A stretch of DNA of 64,000 nucleotides from Pyronema omphalodes (taxonomy: Eukaryota > Ascomycota > Pezizomycetes > Pezizales > Pyronemataceae): positions 62,001 through 126,000 of the forward strand of contig JAJJXM010000092.1 of assembly GCA_024516155.1 (NCBI GenBank), read 5' to 3'. The notes under the pieces were generated by a model. That model saw only the letters and a program-made list of their open reading frames with translations, did not search any database and had not been told where the DNA came from. Both the position numbers and the translations under genes were made by a program. Of the stretch, positions 1 to 11,248 are shown piece after piece. Within the stretch, counting starts at the first letter, position 1, and each line of letters starts with the position of its first letter.

Positions 1-23
1 ATTTCAAAAATATAATCCAACAG

Positions 24-1710
24 GTTGACGGTGATAGATCAAGGGACACCGTATCAACCAAATGTCGAATGGGGCTGGCTTCACGGCAACGCCACTTATG
101 ATGATTTGCTACGTAACTCCAAACGTCACCTTAAATACACCTTGTCTTCCTCAATTCGTGAGCTCACATCGACCCTGCGCAATCCCCGAACGCCTACGAA
201 AGTTATTTTTTATCTCCTCTGTATTATTCAAGTCCTTTACCCGAAAATACGAATCGCCGCAATGCCTTTCCCTCTCAGACACAGAAACTTTCTCTGTAGC
301 CTACGAGACGATTTGGCAGTTGGGATCACCGATGTTTGGTTTCCTACCGAAGGAACCAAACAGGTGGAGCCAGTTCCTCCCAAAAAGGAACTGGAGATTG
401 AAACGGTAAGGGTGGAGGAGAGACTGAGTCCGAGGATCGAACAGGGAATCGCCATTATTCGGTCCCTGCCGCAAGGCTCAACTTGGCCGCACTTCAAATT
501 TGGAGGCCATACCTGGTCGATGGTCCCTCCAGATTTGTGTGTACGGGTACACGGTACCCTAGAAAAGTTGTGCCATGAGGCAACAGATTTGTGTGGCGCA
601 GGGTATACTTTGGAGCGTCTTACACTGGAGGCAGTTGAGAAACTGCAGAAGTGTTACGTCTGCAAAGGTATGTATATCTTCCACTGACTCCTTAATTGGC
701 TATGATTTAACAAAATGATAGGCACCCGTAAGACGCCGAACTGCTCGATGCATACGGGGAGTCGACAGGAGATGCTCAACGAGTCAACGAAAGAGATGGA
801 GCGCCACTGGACATGCTGTGGGCTTATTGAAGTCCCGAACCGCAGATCCAAGCGCAAGTCTGGAGGTTGCTACCCGTTGAAAGGGCATGACTTGGAGGAC
901 TTGGAGGCACTTGCTGCCAATTTCGAGTTCCTCGAGACACCAGCACCAGTTGCTGGGTCATCCAAGCGTAAAGCGGTAGTTCTCGATTGTGAGATGGGTG
1001 GGTCCCACTTCAATCGGAACGAGCTCATCTGGGTCTCTGTCGTGGACTTCTTCACCGGCGAAACTCTTATTCACGAGTTCGTCAAGCCATCGACTGAGAT
1101 TCTGGACTGGAGGACCCAGTTTTCTGGTGTGAGTGGGAGTATGGCTTCTTCTCTGGAGGCGGAGAAGAAATTGCTCGATGGATGGCAGCAAGCCCGTCAG
1201 CAACTTCTCGGCCTAATCGACTCCGAAACAATCATTATTGGGCATGCGCTCCATAATGATTTGTATCAGCTCCGCCTAATTCATCGACGAGTCGTCGACA
1301 CCGCCCTAACCATTCCACGAATCACAGGGAAGAAGCACAGTGTGCAATCTCTTTCTTTGGAGCTGTTGGAAAAAGTGGTTCAGAGCAGTGCTCACGGCCA
1401 TGACTGTCTGGAAGACACTCTTTCTGCCCGCGAGCTCTTAATCTGGTGTTTACGACACCCAGATGAGGTTTGGGAAAGAGCAGTCCAGAGTCAGAGACAG
1501 TTGGCCGATGTCAATGCTGAAGCTGCATCGAGGATCACCACGGTTTCGACTGTTAGGCAGGAGACGTCGGTTGGGCATGTTCTGCCCAATACACGCCACT
1601 CCAACGCTAATAAAACAACACGTTTTTCGCTTAATTATCCTAATCGGGAAGTCGGAGAGAACTCTCACGGCTTCACGAATTCCACCCTCCGAGGCCCATG
1701 GCTCCCATGA
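24..1710 (+). CDS. DEDDh-family RNA exonuclease-like protein; 5' end outside window, 3' end replaced by retrotransposon sequence
   Basis: Exons 24-667 and 722-1710; intron 668-721 (gtatgt...gatag, phase 1). No convincing ATG lies at the left edge, and 22-23 is a possible AG acceptor, so the gene probably begins further left. Around the exon junction is a zinc-binding-like module: CxxC, then C-x2-H-x-G, WTCCG, and a later C-x5-H, resembling CHORD/exonuclease zinc modules. The nuclease domain follows: LDCEMG (first D and E), EFVKPS...DWRTQFSGV, HALHNDL (D), and H-x4-D in HDCLEDTLSARELL, which is the DEDDh order of REXO-type 3'-5' RNA exonucleases. The likely role is 3' trimming of structured RNA; this is inferred from the family only. 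Host coding sequence stops at about 1588. The last 40 codons up to the TGA at 1708 come from the 5' leader of the inserted LINE. The nuclease core is complete, so a truncated protein could still be active. Confidence 0.82.
1575..1588 (+). repeat. Target-site duplication, left copy (element copy 1)
   Basis: gcatgttctgccca is repeated exactly at 7624-7637. It lies directly left of the element leader and is host coding sequence (codons HVLP of the exonuclease). An intact 14-bp duplication shows target-primed insertion and little later decay. Confidence 0.93.
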
Positions 1711-3519
1711 AGCCTCCCCCCCCTCCGCGCTTCGGCCTCACCTCCGATATGCGCATGTTCGGCGGCAGCAACTCATCCCGAGTCTCCACGCCTGCCCCCG
1801 CCGCCGAAGACGACGTGTTTGGGTCCTCCGCACCCGGCACCCCCACGCGTCCCAGTAAAGACGCCCCCTCCGCAGCCCCAGGATCAGGTTGGTCCTCGGG
1901 GAGCTCCCTTTCTTCGTGCCCCAGCACCGTGAAGAAACGCGCACACGTTGCGGCCTTCGGGTCGCTCGTGCAAAGCGAACTCCGTTCTGCCCCCGCGGTA
2001 GGTTCCCAGGCCTCCCCCCAAGTCAGCGTGTCCCTTATGGACAAGCTGTCGGAGCGCCTCGCCGCTGCGGAAGAACGCTTGAAGGCTCTGGAGGAGCAAA
2101 TACGTCTCCAGGAAGCCCGCCCATGCTCGTGCCCGCAGGCAAACCCCGCGACGTCAACCCAGTCTACCGCCCTTCGCCAGCCCCACCCTGTTGGCACCCA
2201 ACAGTCTGCTCATGCAGAGAAATCCAGAACTTCCTCCGTGGTCGTAGGCATGCCCAAGGCTGCCCCCATACCCTCCCTCCCCGCCCTCCCGCGTGCGTCC
2301 AAACTCACCGCGGCCCAATCTTACGCCGCAAAGCTCCGCAGCAACCTCCCCGAGCTCCCCCCCCCCGCCCCCCCCTCCGGCGTGGCAGCTTGTTCCCTCA
2401 CGCAAACAGCTGAAGGCCCCCCAACGCCCTCCCAACTTCTCCGCCCCCGAAAAGAACCTCGCCGCTGAAGATCGCCGCATGATCTTCACCCGTCAGGAAG
2501 GCGCCCGCCCCTCGTTGAAACCAGACCAGGATTTCACGGCCGCCATCAACGTCTGCCTGCACCTCCGCGGTGCACCCCATTTCCACCGTGTAGCCCGAGT
2601 CTCCAGAAACTCGAAGGGAACGATCACGGCTACCACCAACCCGGGAGTGAGAGCGGACTCACTGATATCGTGCTACCGCAACGAGATCCTCAATGCCATC
2701 CGCGAGGTTGACCGTTTCGTGGTGGACGTCAAACCCATGGACAAATGGGTCAAGTTGAAAGTCCACGCCATCCCCCTCAATCGTTTTCTGGGTCGAGGAA
2801 GGAATGGCCTGCAAAAACTCGAGCTTGAGTTGCAATCCAACCACGACCAGCTCGAGGTTATCCCAGGAGCTCGTTGGCTGGGTAGCAGACGACGCATTCG
2901 CGAGAGCTTTGAACAGGGCGAGATTCAGTCGTCCTCAGCTGTCTTTTCGGTGAAGGGAACCCCCGCCGCGCAAATGCTCATCGCTCGGGGCGCCCTCCTA
3001 GGATCCTCTCGTTACCGAGTCGAGCTCTTTAACCACGACGGCCCTGACAGTCAGTGCTCGGGCTGTCTAAAATGGGGACACATTCGGGAGAAATGTCAAA
3101 CCCCCAAGCTCTTCCGATGCCGATTCTGTGGTCAGCACCACGCCTCGGAGGAACACAAGTGCGGCATGATAGGATGCTCCACCTCCAAGGGACTCCCGTG
3201 TCAGCACTCGAGGGAGTCTGCTCGTTGTGTTAATTGCAAAGGCAATCACTACGCCAATGCTCGCAACTGCCCATCCCGCCTTGAAGCCTTCGCCCTGGCC
3301 CGTCAGCGTCGCCAGATGTCTTCCTCCTCCGATCAAGCTTCCCCTACAGCGGAAGACTCGCAACCAGAAGCAGACCCCTCCTCTTCCGCCTCCAGCGATC
3401 CAAACGAACCTTCAATCACGGAGACCACATCAGCCCTCTCCACCCCCCGTCCTGCAGCCACGGCGTCTGACCCAGACGCTATGGTCGATGCCGAAGTGCC
3501 GGATAACACTCAATGCTGA
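1698..3519 (+). pseudogene. LINE copy 1 ORF1 (gag-like RNA-binding protein), frameshifted
   Basis: The start ATG at 1698 matches that of the intact ORF1 in copy 2. The N-terminal part is Pro/Ser/Ala-rich with a short coiled coil (LMDKLSERLAAAEERLKALEE). A run of 10 C at 2357-2366 (9 in copy 2) shifts the frame. The rest continues in the second frame to the TGA at 3517-3519 and carries the central domain plus three zinc knuckles: CSGCLKWGHIREKC, CRFCGQHH...C and CVNCKGNH...C. Such proteins coat LINE RNA. The break leaves neither half complete. A homopolymer miscount in the assembly could explain it. Confidence 0.85.
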
Positions 3520-6500
3520 AGTGCCTCACGGCACTTCAACTAAATTGCCGAAAGAGCGGTGAGGCTCTGACGGCGGTGATGGAGAGCGGTCTCGCTCTGG
3601 GTGCGGATGTGGTTTTGGTTCAGGAGCCCCCGACCTTCCAAGGTTGGCGTCATCCAGCCTACGGGTTCCTCTGGGGAGGAAGGGTTCTGACGGGGAGACG
3701 GCGGGATTCGGCGTGGCAGCTTCGTCCACGAGAGGACTTGGCTGCGCCCGGGGAAGGTGACCTCTAGGTGCTGGATGTCACATGCAGAGGTCATAAACAA
3801 GTGCGTATTGTAAATGTTTATGACGCTCCGCGGACTGATGATGGAGTACGCCCTGCACGCAATGCGGACTGGCGCAGGATTATAGGAAGGGACACTATTC
3901 TCGCTGGCGACTTCAACGCTCACAGCAGAAGATGGAACCCCCTGTGCGAAAGGCCACTCCATCATCAGTTCTTGGAAGATCTGATGGACTCATTCGATCT
4001 CCGCTATGTCGGTGATGGTAAGGAAACCCACACCCAAACAGGCCAGATCCGACATAGTGTTATCGATTTAGTCCTGACGACGATGGAACATGAAGCCCAT
4101 GTGGTTGCGAAGCTCCTCGATGACCCGAATCATTCCACAACGTCCGATCATGAGGCGCTGATCTGGAAAGTGGACTCTGTAACGGTCCCCGAGGACTTCG
4201 ACGCCCCAACTAGAGGATGGGCGGTTGGAGAATGGCTGGAGAGTGACGAAGGAGCGCAGAAAGCGGCGTTAGATTATCGCCATCGAAGCGAACGCAGACC
4301 GCTCCTGTCCGATCACTGCTCCGAGAACGACGTTGAGGACGAGGTGGTTTGGGTGCGTCAACAGCTGGTAGACATGCTGAACGCTCACGCTAGGAAGATT
4401 GGAATCACCGCTCGCTCTAAGAAGTGGTGGCACCCCGATGTTAAAGCAGCACGCAGCGAGTACGGCCGGAAACGGAGGGCAGCCAAGCGCGGTCAATGTT
4501 CGATAGAGGAAGAACACCGCCTCCGCAACGCCTATCTCAGCACCCAACGTCGCCACAAGCGAGAGTGTTGGGTTTCTTTCTTGGAGGGAGCCAACGGAGA
4601 GGCGGTATGGAAAGTCCTTCGCGCAACCAAACCGCGAAATGCTGCGGTGGTTGGATCCCTCGAGGACGAACACGTCAACCAGGCTGACGATGAAGATGCC
4701 AAACGTCGAATGCTTGCTGACGTTTCCTTCCCGCCCCCGAACCCATACCCAGGTCACAGTGGCAACGCAGGTCCCCCAGGACGCGGATTCCTCCGAGTGA
4801 CCCAAGAACTGGTCTCCGATTCGATCCACGGTCAGAGCAACTCCAAGGCTCCGGGTGGTGACGGGTTAGGAGTACCTATTATCAAGGCACTCATGCGATG
4901 GGACCCTGAACGGGTGACTTCCATCGTCTATCACTGCGTGCGGTTAGGATTCCACCCAACCGACTGGAAGACTGCCAAGGGCGTCTGTATCCCCAAACCG
5001 GGAAAGACTTCCTACCGCAAAGCGAAGAGTTTCCGTATCATCTCTCCTTTAAGCTGTCTGGGATGTTTAGTTGAGAAGGTCGTCGCCACCCTCATCGCGG
5101 AGGAGGCCGAGAGGCTGCACGCTTTTCACGCTGGGCAGTTTGGTGGGAGAAGAGGTCGCTCCGCCGTCGACGCCGCGGCAGTCTTAATTGAGGCGGTGGA
5201 ATTCGCTTGGGAAAAGCAGAAACTTGCGGGAGCTCTAATGATGGACGTTAAAGGGGCCTTTCCCACTGTCAATCGAGACTGCCTTATGCGGAAAATGCGA
5301 CGAGCAGGCATGGATGAATGCTACGTGCGGTGGGTGTCTTCGTTTATGAGTGATCGAAGAGTCGAGATATCACTAGGTGGTGAATCAGGTACACCCATCG
5401 AGACGAACACCGGCCTCCCCCAAGGATCCCCCGTGTCCCCAGTCCTTTTCTTGATCTATATAGCCGATCTCGCTGATTATGTTGAATCGAGAGTCCCCGA
5501 CGTAACAGGCCTGTCGTTTGTCGATGACGTGACCTGGATCGTGACCGGTGATTCTGCTCGGGAGGTCTCCGATAAGCTTGAACGGTGTGCAAACGCATGC
5601 TCGTGGTGGGCCTCCACCAACGCGGTGGTGTTTGAAAAAGAAAAGACGGAAGCCATGCCTTTTTCTCGACGGAGGGGAGAGGCTAACCCTGACGAGGTCA
5701 CAGTCTCGGTAGGTCCTCACCAGATCCCGTTCGCCTCGTCAGCCATCCGTTGGCTCGGCTTTTGGCTCGATCCAAAGCTCACTCTCAACCACCATCACCA
5801 AAAGTGGTTGACCAAAGCCAGGCAACAGCATGCTCGTCTTGCAAGGCTTTGTCGTGCTCAGGGACTCCCTCCGGGGAGCACTGCTAATCTGCAGAAGGCG
5901 GTAGTCCAGTCAGTGGCTATGTATGGTGCTGAGATTAACGCAGTCCGGCGCCTAAAAGGCAAGAGCTCGGGACGCACTGCTAGGCTGCAACTGCTCCTCA
6001 ATAAGCAAGCACGAGCGGTCACGGGGTGCTTCAAAACGACCCCGCTCGGCTTCTTGATGGCTGAAAGTGCCGTACGCCCAGCGGAAGCGCTCATCAAGGG
6101 CCGCGAAGCAAAATTTCGGTCACGCCTGCTCACTCGCCCCCGCCCCGCCCCCCCCTCGACCGGCATCCAACCGTCCCCGACCGCTGCGGCTATCACTCGG
6201 CTGCTCAAACGCACGGAAAAAGCATGTGGATTCGAAGCAGTCGAAAATGTTACAGTCCCCGACCGCTTTCGTCGCTTCCCCGTGGTGATCGCACCCAGGG
6301 CTGAAGCTGAAACCTTCGCCCGGAATTGGAGAAACCTCACGTCCACGACATGCATCTGGACAGATGGCTCTCGAATGGAGGGACATACGGGAGCGGGAGT
6401 AGTCCGCTACATCAACGGAGCCTTTCGTTCTTCCCAACACTACTTGGGTCGTCATACGGAGGTGTTTGACGCTGAGCTCTACGCCATCTGGCGAGGGCTC

Positions 6501-7288
6501 AAGGAGTTCCATTCCAATCACTTCTGGGACCCCAACTCGAATACCAAAGCGATCGTATTCTCAGACGCCCAGGCTGCTCTCAAGCGTCTGGAGTCTGACA
6601 CCCCCGGTCCCGGCCAAGAGCTCGCCAAACTTATCTCCCGCGAAGCCTACGACCTCCTCTTTGACTCCGGTATCGACGTGGAATTCCATTGGATCCTGGG
6701 CCACAGCGATATACCCGAAAACGAGGAAGCGGACCGAGTAGCTAACGAAGCATCGAAGCATCGCTGCGCCTCCCGTATGCTCAAACGGTGTGACGACCCA
6801 GTTTGTGTTGTTCCGGCGTGGGCTTCCCTGGCGCACCTCAACCGGATTGCAACGGAAACGACATCGACTATCACTCGTCGCTGGATTAAGCAACAAACAG
6901 CGACCAGCCGTTCCTTCCGCCCCCGCCAAAAATGGGGAATCCGCCCTGAATTGGTCTCCCTCCCCAAACGCCGAGCAGCTGTATTCCTCCAGCTTGCTTC
7001 AGGCCACGCCCTCATCGGCACCCATCTGGTGCGCGTTAAGAAAAAAGAGTCGGACCGGTGCTGGTGGTGCCAGTCGGAAAAAAGACAAACCAGAGGCCAT
7101 TTGTTTGGTGAATGCCCCCCTGGCGAAAGGAGTTCAAGACGTTGAAAGAGGAGGTTGAGAGAATACGGGGACGGAGGGGAAGGCCGAGAGGAAGGCTTAA
7201 GGTGGTGGATTTATTTAGGGACGATCGACTCACGAAAGCGATCTTGGAATTTTCATCTGCAACGGAGATAGGCAGAAGATACGTATAG
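3513..7288 (+). pseudogene. LINE copy 1 ORF2 (APE endonuclease-RT-RNase H), nonsense plus frameshift
   Basis: Starts at ATG 3513, overlapping the ORF1 stop. After 84 codons a TAG (3765-3767) replaces the CAG of copy 2, inside the endonuclease domain. From 3768 the frame is open for 1,125 codons and carries GDFNAH and SDHEAL (endonuclease), GLPQGSP and FVDD (reverse transcriptase), and TDGS/AELYAIW/FSDA (RNase H). RT and RNase H are fused in one frame here, unlike copy 2. Near 7119 CCCCCGCTGG has become CCCCCCTGG. This shifts the frame just before the end of the terminal CCHC module and drops the last ~50 residues; the equivalent stop is at 7286-7288. Confidence 0.88.
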
Positions 7289-7623
7289 GCATGGGCAGAA
7301 GGGCCAAGTGCTTGGAGGGCGAACTGTAAATTTTTTCATTACTTTTCTTTTGCTGTTCACGATTTTTTCTTTTTTCTTTTTAGAGGGGAAGGTGTGAGCG
7401 ATACGGGGGACTGTCAGGTTTCGGCTGGGGATTAGGATTTTTTGTTTCTTTTTGGTTGTTTCTTTATTTACTTATCTTTTCCGGGGACGTCACGGGGAGC
7501 AGGAGATTGGGGAGCCTCTTTAGGTGGTCTCGGCCACGAGGACAGGAAAAACGGATTTAGTTTCCCGCATAGGCCTTAAAGGCCTCGAACGGTGTATGAT
7601 TAAAATCAAATCAAATCAAAAAA

Positions 7624-7637
7624 GCATGTTCTGCCCA
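7624..7637 (+). repeat. Target-site duplication, right copy (element copy 1)
   Basis: Exact repeat of 1575-1588, directly after the TCAAA-type tail. Sequence beyond it continues the exonuclease reading frame. Confidence 0.93.
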
Positions 7638-7753
7638 GTGATCAGTGGACCCCCGAGCAGTGGAGGCTGCTAGAGCAGCTTTTGGCAACTGGTTTGAAAA
7701 CCAGTGACATCGTCGCCGAATTTTCTCGTCTTGATAACGTTGGCCCCGGATGA
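7624..7753 (+). pseudogene. Detached 3' coding end of the exonuclease gene, beyond the retrotransposon
   Basis: After the downstream target-site duplication, the frame that was open at 1585-1587 (ccc) resumes as agt gat cag tgg acc and stays open for 38 codons to a TGA at 7751-7753. The peptide includes WTPEQWRLLEQLLATG, a plausible amphipathic, helix-turn-helix-like end. The join is exact at the duplicated 14 bp, so this is the original C-terminus of the exonuclease gene before insertion. It is now about 6 kb away and is not expressed as part of the protein unless the element is spliced out. I cannot exclude a further exon downstream. Confidence 0.72.
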
Positions 7754-10700
7754 GCAAGTATCGTTCTGGGGCTTCAAAGAAGATATTATTAGAGCTTCTT
7801 TTTTTATCTTTTGTTCATATCATTTATATGAAGTCGAAGTGTATAATCATATAGACGGCGCATTTGTTTGGATTTTGTTAATTTGTTAATTTGTTATTTC
7901 GTTTTTGTGTCATTTCGTTTTTTTATTATTTTGTTTTTATTATTATTTTGTTTTTATTGTTATTCTGTTTTTTTTTATTATTTTGTTTTTATTATTATTT
8001 TGTTCTTGTTTTTTTGTCTTTTTGTTTTTTTGATTATTTTGTTTTGTTTTAGCCAAAAGAACGTCATCAGTCTCATCCTCCCTTTCCGGTTACTATCAAA
8101 GTCGACAGGAACAATGCCGATAATCGTCACCGAGGGGGGAAGACTACCCATTACTGAAGGAAGACCATGGACCAGAAGTCTAGGCCAGGCAGCCCCAAGA
8201 AGCTAGGTCCACAGCGGGGTCACCTGGCCCTAAAGTTTATGTTTTTTTTCAACATATCTTGCTTTCACGGGTCCAAAGGTGAATAATCAACCCGGGAAGC
8301 CGCTGGGTAGTCATCGTATCATTCCATGTTCGAATGAGAGGCGAATTTCACTGGCTCGAGTGGGCTTGAGAGACTCTCCAAAGCGGCCCCGAGCTCGGGG
8401 TTGGGGAGCATCTAGAACAACTCTGCGAAATAATAAATTCGGGGAGATCTGGATCGAAAACCTCAACGAGAAATCAGTGGCTTCCGACACAATAGAAGTA
8501 ATATGCATTGCGCGCGGACTTTATTTCCCGTTGGAAATCCTGGAGTTTTTGAGAAAGAAGCTGAGTGGTATGTAGAGGTCCCGAGAAGCTGGAGGGGCAT
8601 TCTTAAGCTGGGGGGCGGTTGGGAAGGCCAGAATGTCCGAGCAGGTAACCTCAAAGAGCCGAGTGAGGCTACCTGGTTCGGATTTGGTTTGAACCCCAAG
8701 CAGTTAAGCCCTAGAAATCTCTACTTTCGCTAATAATATTGTCTTTTATTGTATACCTTGCGTTGACTTCATTCATTCATTCATCTATTTATTAAATCCT
8801 ACGCTGACTGAGAATACAAGATAAAAGAAATATTCCAAACCCCGTTTAGAGTCGGCTTCATGTGGGGTACGCTTTGTTCTAGTATTGATGGAATTTCAGG
8901 CTCTTCGTTCATATTGTGTAAGCCGTGGAGTGATGTCGTCTCCTTTGATTAATGTCTTGTCCGCTGAAAAAGAAGATAATGGATCTCGAAATCCCAGGGG
9001 CATGATGGTTACGGGTCAAGCAGTCCCAGAGAGTTGAAAGAGACTACCCAACAAAGGCGGATGGTTTGTCGATGATATCTTTGTGCGAGACCCCAGGTGG
9101 GAAGGGAACCTCGACATTGGCAGGGTTCCATCATAACATGGGTTAGAAACCTCAACGAGTAATGGCAGGGCCTTAACCCAGAAGACCGATTTGTCGGCAA
9201 GGGTTTTTTCCACTGTGATGGAGGCATGGGGTCCAAACAGGCAGTCTCAAAAGAGCTAAGTGGGGCTACCCGGTTCACATTTAATTTAGACCCCGAGCAG
9301 CCGAGAGGCCGAGCTTCCTTTGTGGGGACCAAATATTATGGAGTCCCCAGAGAGCTGTGGAGATATTCCCAAGCTTGAGAACCGTTGGGCAGGTCCGGGG
9401 ACCCGAATAAGTGGCCTCAAAATCTCCGCAATGCTATCCGATTATCATTTATTTCAAACCTGAGTATCTAAGCTCCAGAAACCTGCAGATACAGTGTCAT
9501 TAAGGATAGTCTCTTTTGTTGTATGTATGGCTCGAGTCGGCTTCATTAGTTCTTGTGAAGTTTCGTTGTTCGTGGAAGTACTGCATCATTGTTGTTATTG
9601 TTATTATTGGATGATGGTATGCTGTGAGTTATGGCAAGGAAGGTCAAAGGTCGATATATAAAGCGAATTGAGACGACTATCGTGTCGGCCCTGTCGGGTG
9701 CTGGTGTGACTGCGACTATGGCTGCTACTGTAACTGCAACTACGCCTGTGACTTCAACTGCGGCCTGTTTTAACAAAACCTCCAACACGACTCATCATTA
9801 CGACCTCAGCTCATGCCCCGGAAATACTGATCCAACTACAATCCATTAAATACACAATACACAATTAGCACTCTTGACTCCCTTTAATCCAAACCATAAC
9901 CCTTTCTAGCTGAACATGAAATACAACTCTATCATCTGATACCCCTGGAGTTATGTATACCACCCACGGGCCACCTCCTCGTGTCTCTTCCACTTAATGA
10001 TGAGTATGCGTTAATTCTTGAGGTTTTGATAGCAGTTTTCCAGCGGTTAAAGCACTGGGAGGATTTTCTATAGTTATGGGTATTATTTTCTTATACATAG
10101 ATATTCACTATTAACGGAACGTAATGCATAGGTCAAAGAAAGATTTGGGGTATATGATACATATATGACTTCCTATGTCGCCATGGTTAATTTGCTTTTG
10201 AATAATGTCGCGGTCATTATGTATCACTCGGGATGTATCTATTCTGTGTGCTATCTGAATTCTTTTTCTTTTTTTAAATACCTGCAATGTTACAGGTAAA
10301 TAGGCTTCAGGAATAACCCAATCCTGAGGCATGGCTGTACTTAGGTGCCACAATTATCCACCATACCCCGAGCGCGTTGTAATGACGTCATACAGCTAAA
10401 CACCAGTACCTTTCCCACCAATATAAGCAGTATCACATGAATCATACAGCGAAACTTCAAGTCCAAAAAAGTGATTTTCATTGCCAATCAACCACCGTAT
10501 ATGAACAAACCCATTGTTAGCAACAACCAACAACCAACAACAATCACACATCCCCCTGAAAATGAACTCCATCAAACAAATCAACAATCAAATCAATAAT
10601 AAAGATTCAACATATCTTCATTCATTTGCCAAGAATCCAATCCAATCCACCAATCCATCCATATCCAATCACAAAAAAATCCCATCCCAATCCTTATCCC

Positions 10701-11248
10701 AATCAAATGAAAAAACAGCACAGACAGAAACAGCAGCAGATAAGAAACCAAGAAAACACAAAACATACAAGATTTACATAAATACCTCCTCAAAACGCCA
10801 TGGGTTGACAAACAAGCAAACAAGCATAAAACGATGGAAAAAAAAAAAAAAAACACACACACAAGGAGAAAAAAAAAAGATAGAATCGATATGAAAGAAA
10901 AAAAAAAGGTAGAAAAAGCACATGAATAAAAAAAGAAGAGAAGAAGAAAAACACCAATTGAAGGCGAGAGAGGTTGGCAGGATCCGACTACTAAGTAAAT
11001 AAAAAGAAGAGAGCAACCATAAAATCTGTTTATAAAAAAACAGTAAAAAAAAACACCATACAAATAAAAAACCTCTCCCTCCTTCAGTTAGTAATCGATG
11101 AGTATTTCATAATCCGTCCTCGCGTTCCACCATCGATATCTGCGCTGTCGAGCGGGTTTAATGTAAAATAAACAATGCTGCGAACAGGCTTCGGAGAGTA
11201 CCCCCAACAGTCGATACACTCATCGCATGGTTCATCTTTCCCTACACA
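7754..11248. other. Gene-free spacer with low-complexity blocks
   Basis: I see no supportable gene. 7870-8060 is T-rich low complexity (ttttattattttg-type). About 8280-9550 holds diverged repeated segments (listed separately). 10650-11060 is strongly A-rich on this strand, with runs of a and caca; it may include the 3' UTR of the MBP1-like gene. Open frames here are short or made of biased residues. Confidence 0.6.
8568..9550 (+). repeat. Diverged direct repeats of unknown origin
   Basis: cctcaaagagccgagtgagg...ccccaagcag at 8649-8703 aligns with tctcaaaagagctaagtggg...ccccgagcag at 9245-9300, and a third, weaker match starts at 9415. gtcccgagaagctgg...cggttggg (8578-8622) matches gtccccagagagctgtgg...ccgttggg (9343-9390). 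Both stretches end in gtct(c)ttttgttgta...cttcatt (8741-8773 and 9511-9546). A further shared piece, aacctcaacgag, is at 8459 and 9148. The order suggests an old segmental or tandem duplication, or remnants of one dispersed repeat. No protein is recognisable. Confidence 0.6.

Larger units (their letters stand above)
1589..7623 (+). mobile_element. Tad1-like non-LTR retrotransposon, copy 1 (full length, defective)
   Basis: The element is about 6.0 kb: a ~110-bp leader starting near acacgccactcc, ORF1 (gag-like), ORF2 (endonuclease-RT-RNase H), a ~335-bp 3' UTR and a gattaaaatcaaatc-type tail of TCAAA repeats in place of poly(A). A 14-bp direct duplication flanks it. The whole length aligns with the copy at 36.4-42.5 kb; over 3541-3780 against 38391-38630 I count about 7 differences (~3%). 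RNase H after RT and knuckles in ORF1 fit the Tad1 clade of fungal LINEs. Lesions relative to copy 2: +1 C in a C-run in ORF1 (2357-2366), CAG to TAG in ORF2 (3765-3767), and loss of one base near 7119 that shifts the C-terminal frame. It lies inside the exonuclease gene in the same orientation. Confidence 0.95.

Noticed and set aside
7868..8206. Phe/Ile-rich frame resembling membrane segments
   Set aside because: T-rich low-complexity DNA; no non-repetitive coding sequence.
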